Program-made: the position numbers and the translations under genes
NCBI GenBank assembly: GCA_964573105.1
Contig: CAZNIS010000007.1
Location: forward strand, 62,001 to 126,000
Direction of reading: 5' to 3'
Length of the DNA: 64,000 nucleotides
Origin: CAKZSB01 sp964573105
Lineage (GTDB): Bacteria > Pseudomonadota > Gammaproteobacteria > Granulosicoccales > Granulosicoccaceae
Shown here: positions 18,971-27,183 of the stretch, one piece after another
How the letters are laid out: the number at the start of each line of letters is the position of its first letter
Position numbering within the stretch: position 1 is the stretch's first letter
The notes under the pieces: generated by a model
Seen by the model: the letters and a program-made list of their open reading frames with translations, nothing else
Database searches by the model: none
Told to the model about the DNA's origin: nothing

Positions 18971-20137
18971 ATGAGGTCCACATTTTGTGCAATAGTCAGC
19001 CGGCTGTGTTGGCTTACCGTGTTGTTGTCCAGCGGCAAGGCGTTTGCCGATATCAACATGCCAGTTGGCGTGACACCGATCAGTAAGGAAGTGTACGGCC
19101 TGCACATGCTGATCTTCTGGATCTGCTGTGTCATCGGCGCGCTGGTGTTTGCCGTCATGTTCTATTCGATGTGGGCACATCGTAAGTCCAAGGGTCACAA
19201 ACCGGCCGATTTCCACGAGAGCACGACCGTTGAAATCATCTGGACCGCGGTGCCGCTGGTTATTCTGGTATCCATGGCAATTCCGGCAGCGAAAACTCTG
19301 ATCGCGATGGAAGACACCAGCAACGCCGATTTGACCGTCAAGGTGACTGGCTACCAGTGGAAGTGGCACTATGAGTATCTGGACTCCGGTGTTAACTTTT
19401 TCAGCTCGCTGCACCCCGATCACAACGAAGCGCGTCAGGTGGATTCAGGCATCGACGTGACGCAGTTCGAGCACTACCTCAAAGAGGTCGATAACCCACT
19501 CGTACTTCCGGTCGGCAAGAAAATCCGTTTTCTGCACACCGCCGCTGATGTTATCCACTCCTGGTGGGTACCAGACCTCGCGGTCAAGAAAGATGCGATT
19601 CCGGGATTCATCAACGAGAACTGGGCCTACATTGAAGAGCCCGGTATCTATCGCGGCAAGTGCACAGAACTGTGTGGCCGCGACCACGGCTTTATGCCTG
19701 TTGTCGTCAAAGCCGTACCTGAAGAAGAGTACCTGGCATGGATTGCCGAGCAGGGTGGTGGCGCCGAGGAAGACACGGACTCCGTGGCAGACGGTGATGC
19801 GGCAGCAGAAGAAGATACGGATCGCGAGTGGGCCATGGATGAACTCATGGCACGTGGTGAGAAAGTCTACGCAGCCAACTGTGTAGCCTGCCACCAGGCC
19901 GGTGGTGAGGGTGTAGCGGGCGCATTTCCGGCAATTACCGGCAGTGCGATTGCCACCGGGGACCACGACAAACACATAGCGGTTGTCTATGAGGGTGTTG
20001 CAGGCAGCGCGATGGCTTCTTTTGCCGCGCAGCTAAGCGATGCCGATATGGCAGCTGTGTTGACCTATCAAAGAAACGGTCTGGGCAACAGTGTCGGTGA
20101 CACTATTCAGCCCAGCGCGATCAAGGCATTGCGCTGA
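18971..20137 (+). CDS. coxB: Cytochrome c oxidase subunit II with fused cytochrome c
   Basis: Electron-entry subunit of a heme-copper oxidase. The ATG at 18971 has a GGAGAGGG-type ribosome site just upstream and gives 388 residues with a signal peptide ending AFA. Two membrane segments follow, then a CuA domain with ligands H196, C231, C235, H239 and M242 (HSWW...CTELCGRDHGFM). A C-terminal class I cytochrome c domain has CVACH at about 304-308 and a candidate Met ligand in SAMASF. The linker between the two domains is very acidic. This fusion defines a caa3-type oxidase. Confidence 0.96.
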   Translation: MRSTFCAIVSRLCWLTVLLSSGKAFADINMPVGVTPISKEVYGLHMLIFWICCVIGALVFAVMFYSMWAHRKSKGHKPADFHESTTVEIIWTAVPLVILVSMAIPAAKTLIAMEDTSNADLTVKVTGYQWKWHYEYLDSGVNFFSSLHPDHNEARQVDSGIDVTQFEHYLKEVDNPLVLPVGKKIRFLHTAADVIHSWWVPDLAVKKDAIPGFINENWAYIEEPGIYRGKCTELCGRDHGFMPVVVKAVPEEEYLAWIAEQGGGAEEDTDSVADGDAAAEEDTDREWAMDELMARGEKVYAANCVACHQAGGEGVAGAFPAITGSAIATGDHDKHIAVVYEGVAGSAMASFAAQLSDADMAAVLTYQRNGLGNSVGDTIQPSAIKALR

Positions 20138-20182
20138 TATGGGTCGACGAGGAACACATTCGGTAATTTTTGGAGCTTATCT

Positions 20183-21769
20183 ATGAGCACTGCAACAACA
20201 ACAGACCATCACGATCATCATGATGATCACGGGCCGGCGTCCGGATGGACGCGGTGGTTGTACACCACCAATCACAAGGATATTGGCACGCTGTACCTGC
20301 TGTTCGCGCTGGTGATGTTTTTCATCGGTGGCGGTATGGCGCTAATCATTCGGGCGGAACTTTGGCAGCCCGGGCTGCAAATCGTCGATCCGCTGTTTTT
20401 CAACTCCATGACCACCATGCACGCGCTGGTGATGATTTTCGGTGTGGTGATGCCGGCGTTCGTCGGTCTGGCTAACTGGATGATCCCGATGATGATCGGT
20501 GGTCCGGACATGGCACTGCCGCGTCTGAACAACTGGAGTTTCTGGATCATGCCGTTTGCGTTCCTGCTGCTGCTGTCCACATTGTTCATGGAAGGTGGCG
20601 GACCGGCCGGCGGCTGGACGCTGTACGCGCCTTTGTCTTTGCAGGGTGGTGACAGCTTTGCGTTCGTGATCTTCTCGATTCACTTCATGGGCATCTCGTC
20701 AGTGATGGGATCGATCAATATCGTCGCCACCATTTTCAACATGCGCGCGCCGGGTATGACCCTGATGAAAATGCCGCTGTTCGTCTGGACCTGGCTGATC
20801 ACCGCCTATCTGCTGATCGCGGTTATTCCGGTTCTGGCGGGTGCGGTCACCATGCTGCTGACTGACCGCTACTTTGGCACCAGCTTTTTCAGCGCCGCCG
20901 GCGGTGGTGATCCGGTTATGTACCAGCACATTTTCTGGTTCTTCGGTCACCCTGAAGTGTACATCCTGATCTTGCCGGCCTTCGGTATCATGTCGAGCAT
21001 CATCCCGACTTTCGCGCGCAAGCCGCTGTTTGGCTACGCGTCAATGGTATACGCCACAGCGTCGATCGCGTTTCTGTCGTTCATCGTGTGGGCACACCAC
21101 ATGTTTACGGTCGGGATGCCACTGGCGGGTGAAATGTTTTTCATGTTCGCTACCATGATGATCTCTGTGCCGACTGGCGTGAAGGTCTTCAACTGGATGG
21201 CGACCATGTGGCGCGGCTCGATGACTTTCGAAACGCCGATGCTGTTCGCGATCGGATTCCTGGTCATGTTTACGATTGGCGGGCTGTCCGGGCTGATGCT
21301 GGCTATCACGCCGGCTGACATTCAGTATCACGACACTTATTTTGTTGTTGCCCACTTCCACTACGTTCTGGTGCCTGGCGCGATCTACTCGATCATGGCG
21401 GCCACCTATTACTGGATCCCGAAGTGGACCGGTAATATGTACGACGAGAAGCTCGGCAAGCTGCACTTCTGGATCTCTACCATCTTCCTGAACGTGCTGT
21501 TCTTCCCGATGCACTTCGTCGGTCTGGCCGGCATGCCGCGTCGTATCCCCGATTACAGTCTGCAGTTTGCCGACTGGAACATGGTTGCCTCTATCGGCGC
21601 CTTCGGGTTTGGCTTCTCACAGCTGATCTTCGCCTACATTGTGTTCAAGTGCATCAAGGGCGGTGAAAAGGCAACTGACGAAGTCTGGGAAGGGGCCGAT
21701 GGCCTGGAGTGGACCGTCGCCTCACCGGCGCCGTATCACACCTTCGAAACGCCGCCGACCATCAAGTAG
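20183..21769 (+). CDS. ctaD: Cytochrome c oxidase subunit I
   Basis: Catalytic subunit that reduces O2 and pumps protons. It has 528 residues and 12 membrane segments. The His-rich N-terminus (HHDHHDDH) precedes a conventional subunit I. The GHPEVYILILPAFG segment carries the glutamate of A-type D-channel enzymes and the cross-linked His-Tyr. WAHHMFTVG provides two CuB histidines, and HYVLVPGA lies near the heme ligands. It starts 45 bases after coxB. Confidence 0.98.
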   Translation: MSTATTTDHHDHHDDHGPASGWTRWLYTTNHKDIGTLYLLFALVMFFIGGGMALIIRAELWQPGLQIVDPLFFNSMTTMHALVMIFGVVMPAFVGLANWMIPMMIGGPDMALPRLNNWSFWIMPFAFLLLLSTLFMEGGGPAGGWTLYAPLSLQGGDSFAFVIFSIHFMGISSVMGSINIVATIFNMRAPGMTLMKMPLFVWTWLITAYLLIAVIPVLAGAVTMLLTDRYFGTSFFSAAGGGDPVMYQHIFWFFGHPEVYILILPAFGIMSSIIPTFARKPLFGYASMVYATASIAFLSFIVWAHHMFTVGMPLAGEMFFMFATMMISVPTGVKVFNWMATMWRGSMTFETPMLFAIGFLVMFTIGGLSGLMLAITPADIQYHDTYFVVAHFHYVLVPGAIYSIMAATYYWIPKWTGNMYDEKLGKLHFWISTIFLNVLFFPMHFVGLAGMPRRIPDYSLQFADWNMVASIGAFGFGFSQLIFAYIVFKCIKGGEKATDEVWEGADGLEWTVASPAPYHTFETPPTIK

Positions 21770-21787
21770 GGCGAGCGCCTAGGACAG

Positions 21788-21813
21788 TCGCCCGCCGTCT
21801 ATGCGGCGGGCGA
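21788..21813. other. Intergenic hairpin between ctaD and the assembly genes
   Basis: A perfect 10-bp GC-rich stem (tcgcccgccg at 21788-21797 with cggcgggcga at 21804-21813, 6-base loop) lies 18 bases after the ctaD stop. No T run follows, so it is not a standard terminator. It may stabilise the coxB-ctaD mRNA 3' end or attenuate expression of ctaG and ctaE; this is inference. Confidence 0.6.
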
Positions 21814-21850
21814 TCCGATTAACGATAGAACAGTGTCCGGCAACAGAACA

Positions 21851-21967
21851 ATGGAAGAGAAAAAGCCCGTCAGCTATGTCGTGCCGATTGTACTGGGCGT
21901 AGTGGCGTTCAGTTTTTACGTTCTCAGTATTCTGATGCAGATACTCAATAACGGAGCCGGCAGTTGA
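21851..21967 (+). CDS. Small single-span membrane protein of the cox cluster
   Basis: A 38-residue frame starting at the ATG at 21851: a charged MEEKK N-terminus, then a hydrophobic segment from about residue 9 to 31, and a short polar tail. Its stop overlaps the TTG start of ctaG by four bases (TTGA), which argues for translation and coupling. Position and size resemble the small oxidase assembly or subunit IV-like peptides found between ctaD and ctaG in other proteobacteria. That match is by position, not by recognised sequence. Confidence 0.65.
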   Translation: MEEKKPVSYVVPIVLGVVAFSFYVLSILMQILNNGAGS

Positions 21968-22512
21968 AAACTATGTCGGAACATTTGGTCATTGCGAGCA
22001 AGTTATCTGTGCTTGTCGTGGCCATGTTCGGGTTCGGCTACCTGATGGTGCCGATCTACAACATCCTGTGCGATATCACTGGCCTGAATGGCAAAACGTC
22101 AGATGTGGCTGCAATTGCACCGCAATCGACCGAAGAGACGGACCGGCGCGTGATTGTCGAGTTCGTGGCGGTCGTCAACTCATCCGCCGCTTGGACTTTT
22201 GAACCGGTACAGCGCTCGATGGTGGTTGAGCCTGGCAAAACCTACAACGCGAGCTACAACGTCAAGAACCTCTCCGCACAACCGGCAGTTGGCCAGGCCG
22301 TGCCCAGCGTGGCGCCGTCGGCAGCAGCCAAGTACTTCAACAAGATCGAGTGCTTTTGCTTTACGCGGCAGGAGTTTGAAGCCAAAGGCACCAAGGAAAT
22401 GCCACTGGTCTTTTTTATAGAGGAAGATCTGCCGCGCAGTATCGACCGAGTCACTCTCTCCTACACCTACTTTGATACTGGCGAAGAGCCCGCGCCAGCC
22501 TCAGACAGCTAA
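21964..22512 (+). CDS. ctaG: Cytochrome c oxidase assembly protein CtaG (Cox11)
   Basis: Copper chaperone that inserts CuB into subunit I. It has 182 residues from a TTG at 21964, about eight bases after a GGAG site; an ATG at 21973 is the alternative. One N-terminal membrane segment (about 12-30) is followed by an immunoglobulin-like periplasmic domain with the copper-binding CFCF motif (C130, C132). It is preceded by the 38-residue peptide with a 4-base overlap and followed by ctaE. Confidence 0.95.
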   Translation: MKTMSEHLVIASKLSVLVVAMFGFGYLMVPIYNILCDITGLNGKTSDVAAIAPQSTEETDRRVIVEFVAVVNSSAAWTFEPVQRSMVVEPGKTYNASYNVKNLSAQPAVGQAVPSVAPSAAAKYFNKIECFCFTRQEFEAKGTKEMPLVFFIEEDLPRSIDRVTLSYTYFDTGEEPAPASDS

Positions 22513-22534
22513 ACTTTCGAAACTGGAACCCCCT

Positions 22535-23398
22535 ATGAGTTCTCCCAGCACTTACTACATCCCGCATGACGCGAAGTGGCCGATCGTCGGCTCGATCGCC
22601 TTGTTTCTGTTTTTCGCTGGATTCGCGTCCTTGCTCAACGGTGGCAATTACATCGTAATGCTCGCCGGTGCGGCGCTGCTGATTTACATGATGTTTCGCT
22701 GGTTCGGACTGGTAATCACAGAGTCTGAGAGCGGCACCTACAGCAAGCAGGTCGATGTATCGTTCCGCATGAGTATGATGTGGTTCATCTTCTCTGAAGT
22801 CATGTTTTTTGCCGCATTCTTTGGTGCGTTGTTCTACGCGCGGATTTTTTCGGGCCCCTGGCTGTCCGGCATAGGTGAAGGCGGTGCTGCGGCGACAAAT
22901 GCAGTGCTGTGGAGCAATTTCGAATACATGTGGCCGACTAACGGCCCGGCTGAATTGGGTGGCGAATATCAGCTGATGAGCTGGTTGGGGCTACCCATCA
23001 TCAACACGATGATCCTGCTGACCAGTGGTGTGACGGTAACCATCGCCCACCATGCGATTAAAGAAAACAATCACGACAAAATGGTGCGCTGGCTGCTGGC
23101 CACCGTCGCGCTGGGCTTCCTGTTTGTGATACTGCAGGCGTTCGAGTATTACGAAGCCTATGCACATCTGAATCTCAAGATGACAACCGGTATCTATGGT
23201 TCTACGTTCTTCATGTTGACAGGCTTCCACGGCTTTCATGTCACCATGGGGGCGATCATTCTGCTGGTAGTCATGCTGCGCGGACGGCGCAAACACTTTT
23301 CGGCGACCAACCACTTCGCTTTCGAGGCGGCTGCCTGGTACTGGCACTTCGTCGACGTGGTCTGGTTGGGCCTGTTTATCTTCGTGTACATTCTGTAG
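22535..23398 (+). CDS. ctaE: Cytochrome c oxidase subunit III
   Basis: Third core subunit of the oxidase, which stabilises the complex. The ATG at 22535 gives 287 residues and seven membrane segments. An open extension upstream overlaps ctaG and is unlikely to be translated. Conserved features are the FEYYEAY segment, the TGFHGFHV motif and the C-terminal AAWYWHFVDVVWLGLFIFVY. A strong terminator follows 10 bases after the stop, so the structural oxidase operon ends here. Confidence 0.97.
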   Translation: MSSPSTYYIPHDAKWPIVGSIALFLFFAGFASLLNGGNYIVMLAGAALLIYMMFRWFGLVITESESGTYSKQVDVSFRMSMMWFIFSEVMFFAAFFGALFYARIFSGPWLSGIGEGGAAATNAVLWSNFEYMWPTNGPAELGGEYQLMSWLGLPIINTMILLTSGVTVTIAHHAIKENNHDKMVRWLLATVALGFLFVILQAFEYYEAYAHLNLKMTTGIYGSTFFMLTGFHGFHVTMGAIILLVVMLRGRRKHFSATNHFAFEAAAWYWHFVDVVWLGLFIFVYIL

Positions 23399-23407
23399 CC
23401 ACACCAG

Positions 23408-23436
23408 AAAGGGCGCCGCAGGGCGCCCTTTTTTTA
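23408..23436 (+). terminator. Rho-independent terminator after ctaE
   Basis: Stem gggcgcc (23411-23417) with ggcgccc (23422-23428), loop gcag, followed directly by seven T. Upstream AAA would pair with part of the T run, so it may also work for the opposite-strand DUF2909 gene. Confidence 0.88.
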
Positions 23437-23474
23437 ATAGCTGTCCTGGGTGAGCAGCGCTTTTCAGCCTCAGC

Positions 23475-23687
23475 CTAGAACGGCATTTGTTTTACCGGGA
23501 TCAAGCCGGCCAGACCGGCGATAACAATTATCAGTATCGCGGCAATAGACAGCCCGATGCGCCAGGTGAGTGCCTTGACCGTGCGCTTGCCATCTGAGTC
23601 ATCTTTGACCAGAAAGAACAGGGCAGAAAACAGGCTGCCTACGATGACTAGCAGCAGTATGACGATGATCAGTTTAACCAGAAGCAT
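23475..23687 (-). CDS. DUF2909 twin-transmembrane protein
   Basis: A 70-residue protein made almost wholly of two hydrophobic helices (about 5-27 and 45-65) joined by a charged loop with KDDSDGKRTVKALTWRIGLS. This pattern fits the DUF2909 family, which commonly lies between ctaE and SURF1 on the opposite strand. Function is unknown; the location suggests a link to oxidase assembly. It is divergent from SURF1 with 60 bases between the starts. Confidence 0.8.
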   Translation of the reverse strand: MLLVKLIIVILLLVIVGSLFSALFFLVKDDSDGKRTVKALTWRIGLSIAAILIIVIAGLAGLIPVKQMPF

Positions 23688-23747
23688 GTGTTGCTCTTGA
23701 AAGGATTTAACCTATCATGCGGCCTGCTGATCACTTTGTGAACCCTT

Positions 23748-24476
23748 ATGCCGATCAATCCGCTGCGTTCTCGCGTCAGCCTTGCGATGCTGGTGCTCAC
23801 CCTGCTGGTAGGTGCGATATTTATTCGCCTGGGGATGTGGCAGTTGAGTCGCGCAGCAGAGAAGTCGGCAATGATGGAGCAGGCGAGCACTGCGGCGTCG
23901 GCTTCGGTGTCAGATGATCTCGCTGACATTGATACGGTGCGAGATGTTTACCGTCGCTTTCGCCTGATAGGAGATTTTGTACCGGACCGGCAATTTCTGC
24001 TGGATAACAAAATTCGCGATGGCCGTGCGGGCTTTGAAGTCTTAACGCCATTCCAGCCCGACGGCCAACAGGGATTGGTGTTAGTTAATCGCGGCTGGGT
24101 AGCGGCAGGCGGCAGTCGGGATGAGTTGCCAGCGGTGGTTTTGTCGTCGCAGCGCCCCAATGTTCTGGTATCGCTGCTGACGACACCGTCAAAAGGTTTT
24201 GCCCTGGGTTCGGCGTTGCAGGATGGTGATGAGCAATGGCCCAGGCTGTTGCAGTTTGTCGACTATCAGGCGATCTCGGCCAGTTTGGATGCAGGGTTGT
24301 TGGTCAACGCTGTATTTGTCGCGGAAGCCGGCCAGCCCAATGTACTGGAATACAATTTTCAGCCGGTGGCAAATGGTCCCGAGAAGCACTACGCCTATGC
24401 GTTGCAGTGGTTCGCGATGCTGCTGGCACTGCTGGTAATCTATATTTACCTGACATTCATTAAGAAAGATGACTGA
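23748..24476 (+). CDS. SURF1 family cytochrome oxidase assembly protein
   Basis: Inner-membrane factor that helps heme a insertion into subunit I. It has 242 residues with two membrane segments, one near the N-terminus (about 10-28) and one near the C-terminus (about 215-237), bracketing a periplasmic domain with VLVNRGWV. The first helix carries the LGMWQLSRA signature. The gene overlaps the following SCO-like gene by 8 bases. Confidence 0.92.
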   Translation: MPINPLRSRVSLAMLVLTLLVGAIFIRLGMWQLSRAAEKSAMMEQASTAASASVSDDLADIDTVRDVYRRFRLIGDFVPDRQFLLDNKIRDGRAGFEVLTPFQPDGQQGLVLVNRGWVAAGGSRDELPAVVLSSQRPNVLVSLLTTPSKGFALGSALQDGDEQWPRLLQFVDYQAISASLDAGLLVNAVFVAEAGQPNVLEYNFQPVANGPEKHYAYALQWFAMLLALLVIYIYLTFIKKDD

Positions 24477-25095
24477 AGATACCCAAGGCAACCCGCGCTC
24501 AGCATCGGTTGGCCGAACCAAGCTGCTGATACTGATGGGGCTTTATGCCGCGCCTTTGCTGGCAGCCTGGTTGTGGCTGGGATACGTTCGCCAGAATGAA
24601 GGTGCCGGCGTATCGGTCAACGGTGAGCTCATCGTCCCTGCAGTCGCACTTGAGGCGTTCACGCTAAACGACTCTGACGGTGGTGACTGGCCGCTCGATC
24701 AGTTGCAGGAAAAATGGAGTATGGTGTTTTTCGCGCAAGCGCAGTGTGACGCCGACTGCGAGAAACATCTCTACCACATGCGGCAGGTCAGACTGCGCAC
24801 CGGCCGGCGTATGGATCGGGTGCAAAGAGTCGTCGTCACGCCGGACTACGTGGGTCTTGCCGGTAAGCTTGCCAAGGCCTCGGAAGGTCTGCATGTGGTT
24901 GGTGGCAACGCTGAACAAATTGCCAGCCTGAAGTCGCAGGTCGACAAGGCACAGCAAGGCATGGAAGAGTGCGATAATTGTATTTATCTGGTCGATCCGT
25001 TTGGCAACGTGATGATGCGTTTTCCGCCGGATCTCGACCCAGGGAAAATGTATGAGGATCTCATGCATCTACTCAAAGTATCACGGATCGGATAA
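24469..25095 (+). CDS. SCO/thioredoxin-like oxidase assembly protein
   Basis: A 208-residue protein with one N-terminal membrane segment (about 18-38) and a periplasmic thioredoxin-like domain. It keeps a CxxxC pair (C93, C97 in AQCDADCEKH) at the place where SCO copper chaperones carry theirs, and a C-terminal YLVDPFGNVMMRFPPD strand typical of that fold. Pseudomonas has a similar uncharacterised gene between SURF1 and ctaA. A role in CuA maturation is inferred. It overlaps SURF1 by 8 bases and is followed directly by ctaB. Confidence 0.75.
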   Translation: MTEDTQGNPRSASVGRTKLLILMGLYAAPLLAAWLWLGYVRQNEGAGVSVNGELIVPAVALEAFTLNDSDGGDWPLDQLQEKWSMVFFAQAQCDADCEKHLYHMRQVRLRTGRRMDRVQRVVVTPDYVGLAGKLAKASEGLHVVGGNAEQIASLKSQVDKAQQGMEECDNCIYLVDPFGNVMMRFPPDLDPGKMYEDLMHLLKVSRIG

Positions 25096-25154
25096 CTATC
25101 GTTTCTGGTCGGCAGCCGCAGTGCGCCGGACTATTTAATGAGGCAGGTAACCCC

Positions 25155-26057
25155 ATGATGAACGCTGGATTCAGCGCGACATTGTTCGAGTCGCGAAAAC
25201 TGCGCGATTACCTTGAAATCACCAAGCCCAAGGTCGTTCTGCTACTGGTTTTTACCGCCGTGGTGGGCATGGTGTTGTCGGTGCCGGGTATGGTCCCGTT
25301 GCAGGAGACGGTGTTCGGCATCCTGGGCATCGGGTTGTCTGCAGCGTCTGCGGCCGCGATCAATCATGTCGTAGATCAGCGCGCCGATGCCGAGATGCAT
25401 CGAACCCGTGAGCGACCGATTCCGAAGGGCAATCTCGGTACACTCGAATGTCTGATGTTCGCCGGTGTCATCGGCGCCCTCGGCATGTTTCTGCTGACCG
25501 TTTTCGTGAATCCGCTGACTGCTGTGCTGACATTCATTTCGCTGATCGGATATGCGGTGGTGTACACCATGTTTCTAAAGCGGGCGACGCCACAGAACAT
25601 CGTCATTGGCGGGGCCGCTGGCGCCATGCCGCCGGTTCTGGGCTGGGCGGCCATCACCGGCGAGGTCACTGCTGAACCTTTGCTGTTGTTTTTGATCGTT
25701 TTTGCCTGGACACCGCCGCACTTCTGGGCACTGGCGATTCATCGCAAAGATGACTATGCACGGGTCAATATTCCCATGTTGCCCGTCACGCATGGGGATC
25801 GTTACACACGACTGCAGATTCTGCTCTACACCGTGTTAATGCTCATTATCACCCTGGTGCCCTACCTGATTCAGATGAGCGGCATTTTGTATCTGGTAGC
25901 AGCGTTCGGGCTGGGTGCCGTGTTCCTCTATCACGCTGTGATGGTGCAGAACCCCGATCGAAAGCAGCAACCCATCAAAATGTTTGTTTACTCGATCCAG
26001 TATCTCATGGGATTGTTCGCTGCGTTGCTGGCTGATCACTACCTGTTACCGTTGTAG
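25155..26057 (+). CDS. ctaB: Protoheme IX farnesyltransferase (heme O synthase)
   Basis: Adds a farnesyl group to heme b to make heme o, the precursor of heme a. It has 300 residues and about nine membrane segments. The prenyltransferase motif NHVVDQRADAEMHRTRERPIPKG binds the pyrophosphate, and the second Asp-rich region is HRKDDYARV. Two adjacent ATG codons (25155, 25158) could start it. ctaA (heme A synthase), normally its upstream neighbour, is not present in the 59-base gap. Confidence 0.96.
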   Translation: MMNAGFSATLFESRKLRDYLEITKPKVVLLLVFTAVVGMVLSVPGMVPLQETVFGILGIGLSAASAAAINHVVDQRADAEMHRTRERPIPKGNLGTLECLMFAGVIGALGMFLLTVFVNPLTAVLTFISLIGYAVVYTMFLKRATPQNIVIGGAAGAMPPVLGWAAITGEVTAEPLLLFLIVFAWTPPHFWALAIHRKDDYARVNIPMLPVTHGDRYTRLQILLYTVLMLIITLVPYLIQMSGILYLVAAFGLGAVFLYHAVMVQNPDRKQQPIKMFVYSIQYLMGLFAALLADHYLLPL

Positions 26058-26196
26058 CCCGAGGACAGGCGATGACACCATGAAAGGCATCCGATAGGTC
26101 GCCGGTCGTCGTCGTAGAAAGCCAGGGGGTGCATGGCGCCGCGGGGAATGGGAGCGATATGGCAGCCTCATTGTTGGCAAGCACTCGATAGCAGGC

Positions 26197-26228
26197 AAAA
26201 AAAACGCCGCTGTAAAAGCGGCGTTTTT
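26197..26228. terminator. Bidirectional terminator between ctaB and rpoH
   Basis: Stem aaacgccgc (26202-26210) with gcggcgttt (26218-26226), loop tgtaaaa, flanked by A on the left and T on the right. It serves the convergent ctaB and rpoH transcripts. The 140 bases between the ctaB stop and this hairpin hold nothing recognisable. Confidence 0.85.
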
Positions 26229-26249
26229 CGTGCTTACAAACTTCTTTGC

Positions 26250-27122
26250 TCAGACTGCCAACATCGACGTCTTGAGCTTTTTCATCGCGGCCTTTTCGAT
26301 CTGGCGGATACGCTCTGCAGATACGTTGTACTCGTCAGCGAGCTCCTGCAGTGTCGTCTTGCCGTTGTCATCCAGCCAGCGTCGCTGCAGGATATCTCGA
26401 CTGCGATCATCCAGATCTTCCATTGCCGTCGCCAGGTTGCCTGATTCGGTCTCTGACTGACTCTGGGCTTCGAACATAACCGCAGGATCAGCAGCTTCCT
26501 GATACAGGTATTCTGCCGGGCGCAAAGCGCGTTTTTCCTGGCCGTCGTCGGCGACAGCTGCGTCGAACGAGGTATCGCCGCTGGTCAGGCGAGATTCCAT
26601 CTCGTACACCTGCGCCTGCGTGACCCCCAGATCTTCGGCGACTGCTGCCGCTTCGTCAGCGGAGAACCAGCCGAGGCCTTTTTTCGAGCTACGCAGCTTG
26701 AAAAACAGCTTGCGCTGGGCCTTGGTGGTAGCGACCTTGACGATGCGCCAGTTTCGGATCACGTACTCGTGAATCTCTGCGCGAATCCAGTGGACCGCGA
26801 ATGAGATCAGGCGAACGCCGACATCGGGATCGAAGCGTTTGACTGCCTTCATCAGGCCAATATTGCCTTCCTGAACCAGATCTGCCAAAGGCAGGCCGTA
26901 GCCGGAGTAGCTGCGCGCGAGATGCACGACGAAGCGAAGCTGAGACATCACCAGTTGACCAGCCGACTCCAGGTCACCGTCGTCGCGGTAGGAAGTAGCC
27001 AGCTCGCGTTCTTTCTCTACGGTGAGAACCGGGAACGCTGCAATCTTGGCGATGTAGCCATTTAAATCATCGTTGACCGCTGGCAGCGTCATTGTTGAAG
27101 CTTTTACCATGGCCTTCGTCAT
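26250..27122 (-). CDS. rpoH: RNA polymerase heat-shock sigma factor RpoH (sigma-32)
   Basis: Directs RNA polymerase to heat-shock promoters. The ATG at 27122, with a GAGGAGAG ribosome site about 8 bases upstream, gives 290 residues; the frame is open 15 codons further but those lie in the operator region. Region 2 (DLVQEGNIGLMKAVKRFDP), the RpoH box QRKLFFKLRS and the region 4 helix-turn-helix (LQELADEYNVSAERIRQIEKAAMKKLK) are clear. A perfect CIRCE operator lies 34 bases upstream, so HrcA repression is predicted. It is downstream of ftsY on the same strand, without ftsEX. Confidence 0.96.
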   Translation of the reverse strand: MTKAMVKASTMTLPAVNDDLNGYIAKIAAFPVLTVEKERELATSYRDDGDLESAGQLVMSQLRFVVHLARSYSGYGLPLADLVQEGNIGLMKAVKRFDPDVGVRLISFAVHWIRAEIHEYVIRNWRIVKVATTKAQRKLFFKLRSSKKGLGWFSADEAAAVAEDLGVTQAQVYEMESRLTSGDTSFDAAVADDGQEKRALRPAEYLYQEAADPAVMFEAQSQSETESGNLATAMEDLDDRSRDILQRRWLDDNGKTTLQELADEYNVSAERIRQIEKAAMKKLKTSMLAV

Positions 27123-27156
27123 GTGTTCATCTCTCCTCTGCCGTGTGGGCAGTATT

Positions 27157-27183
27157 TTAGCACTCACCGAGTTAGAGTGCTAA
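27157..27183 (-). promoter_or_regulatory. CIRCE operator (HrcA binding site) upstream of rpoH
   Basis: A perfect inverted repeat TTAGCACTC-N9-GAGTGCTAA at 27157-27165 and 27175-27183, identical in both arms and spacer length to the established CIRCE consensus. It lies between the rpoH ATG (27122) and its presumed promoter. CIRCE is bound by the repressor HrcA, which loses activity on heat shock. Such elements usually precede groESL or dnaK, not rpoH. A TTGCAA at 27207-27212 could be a -35 element, but the matching -10 is weak. Confidence 0.93.
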
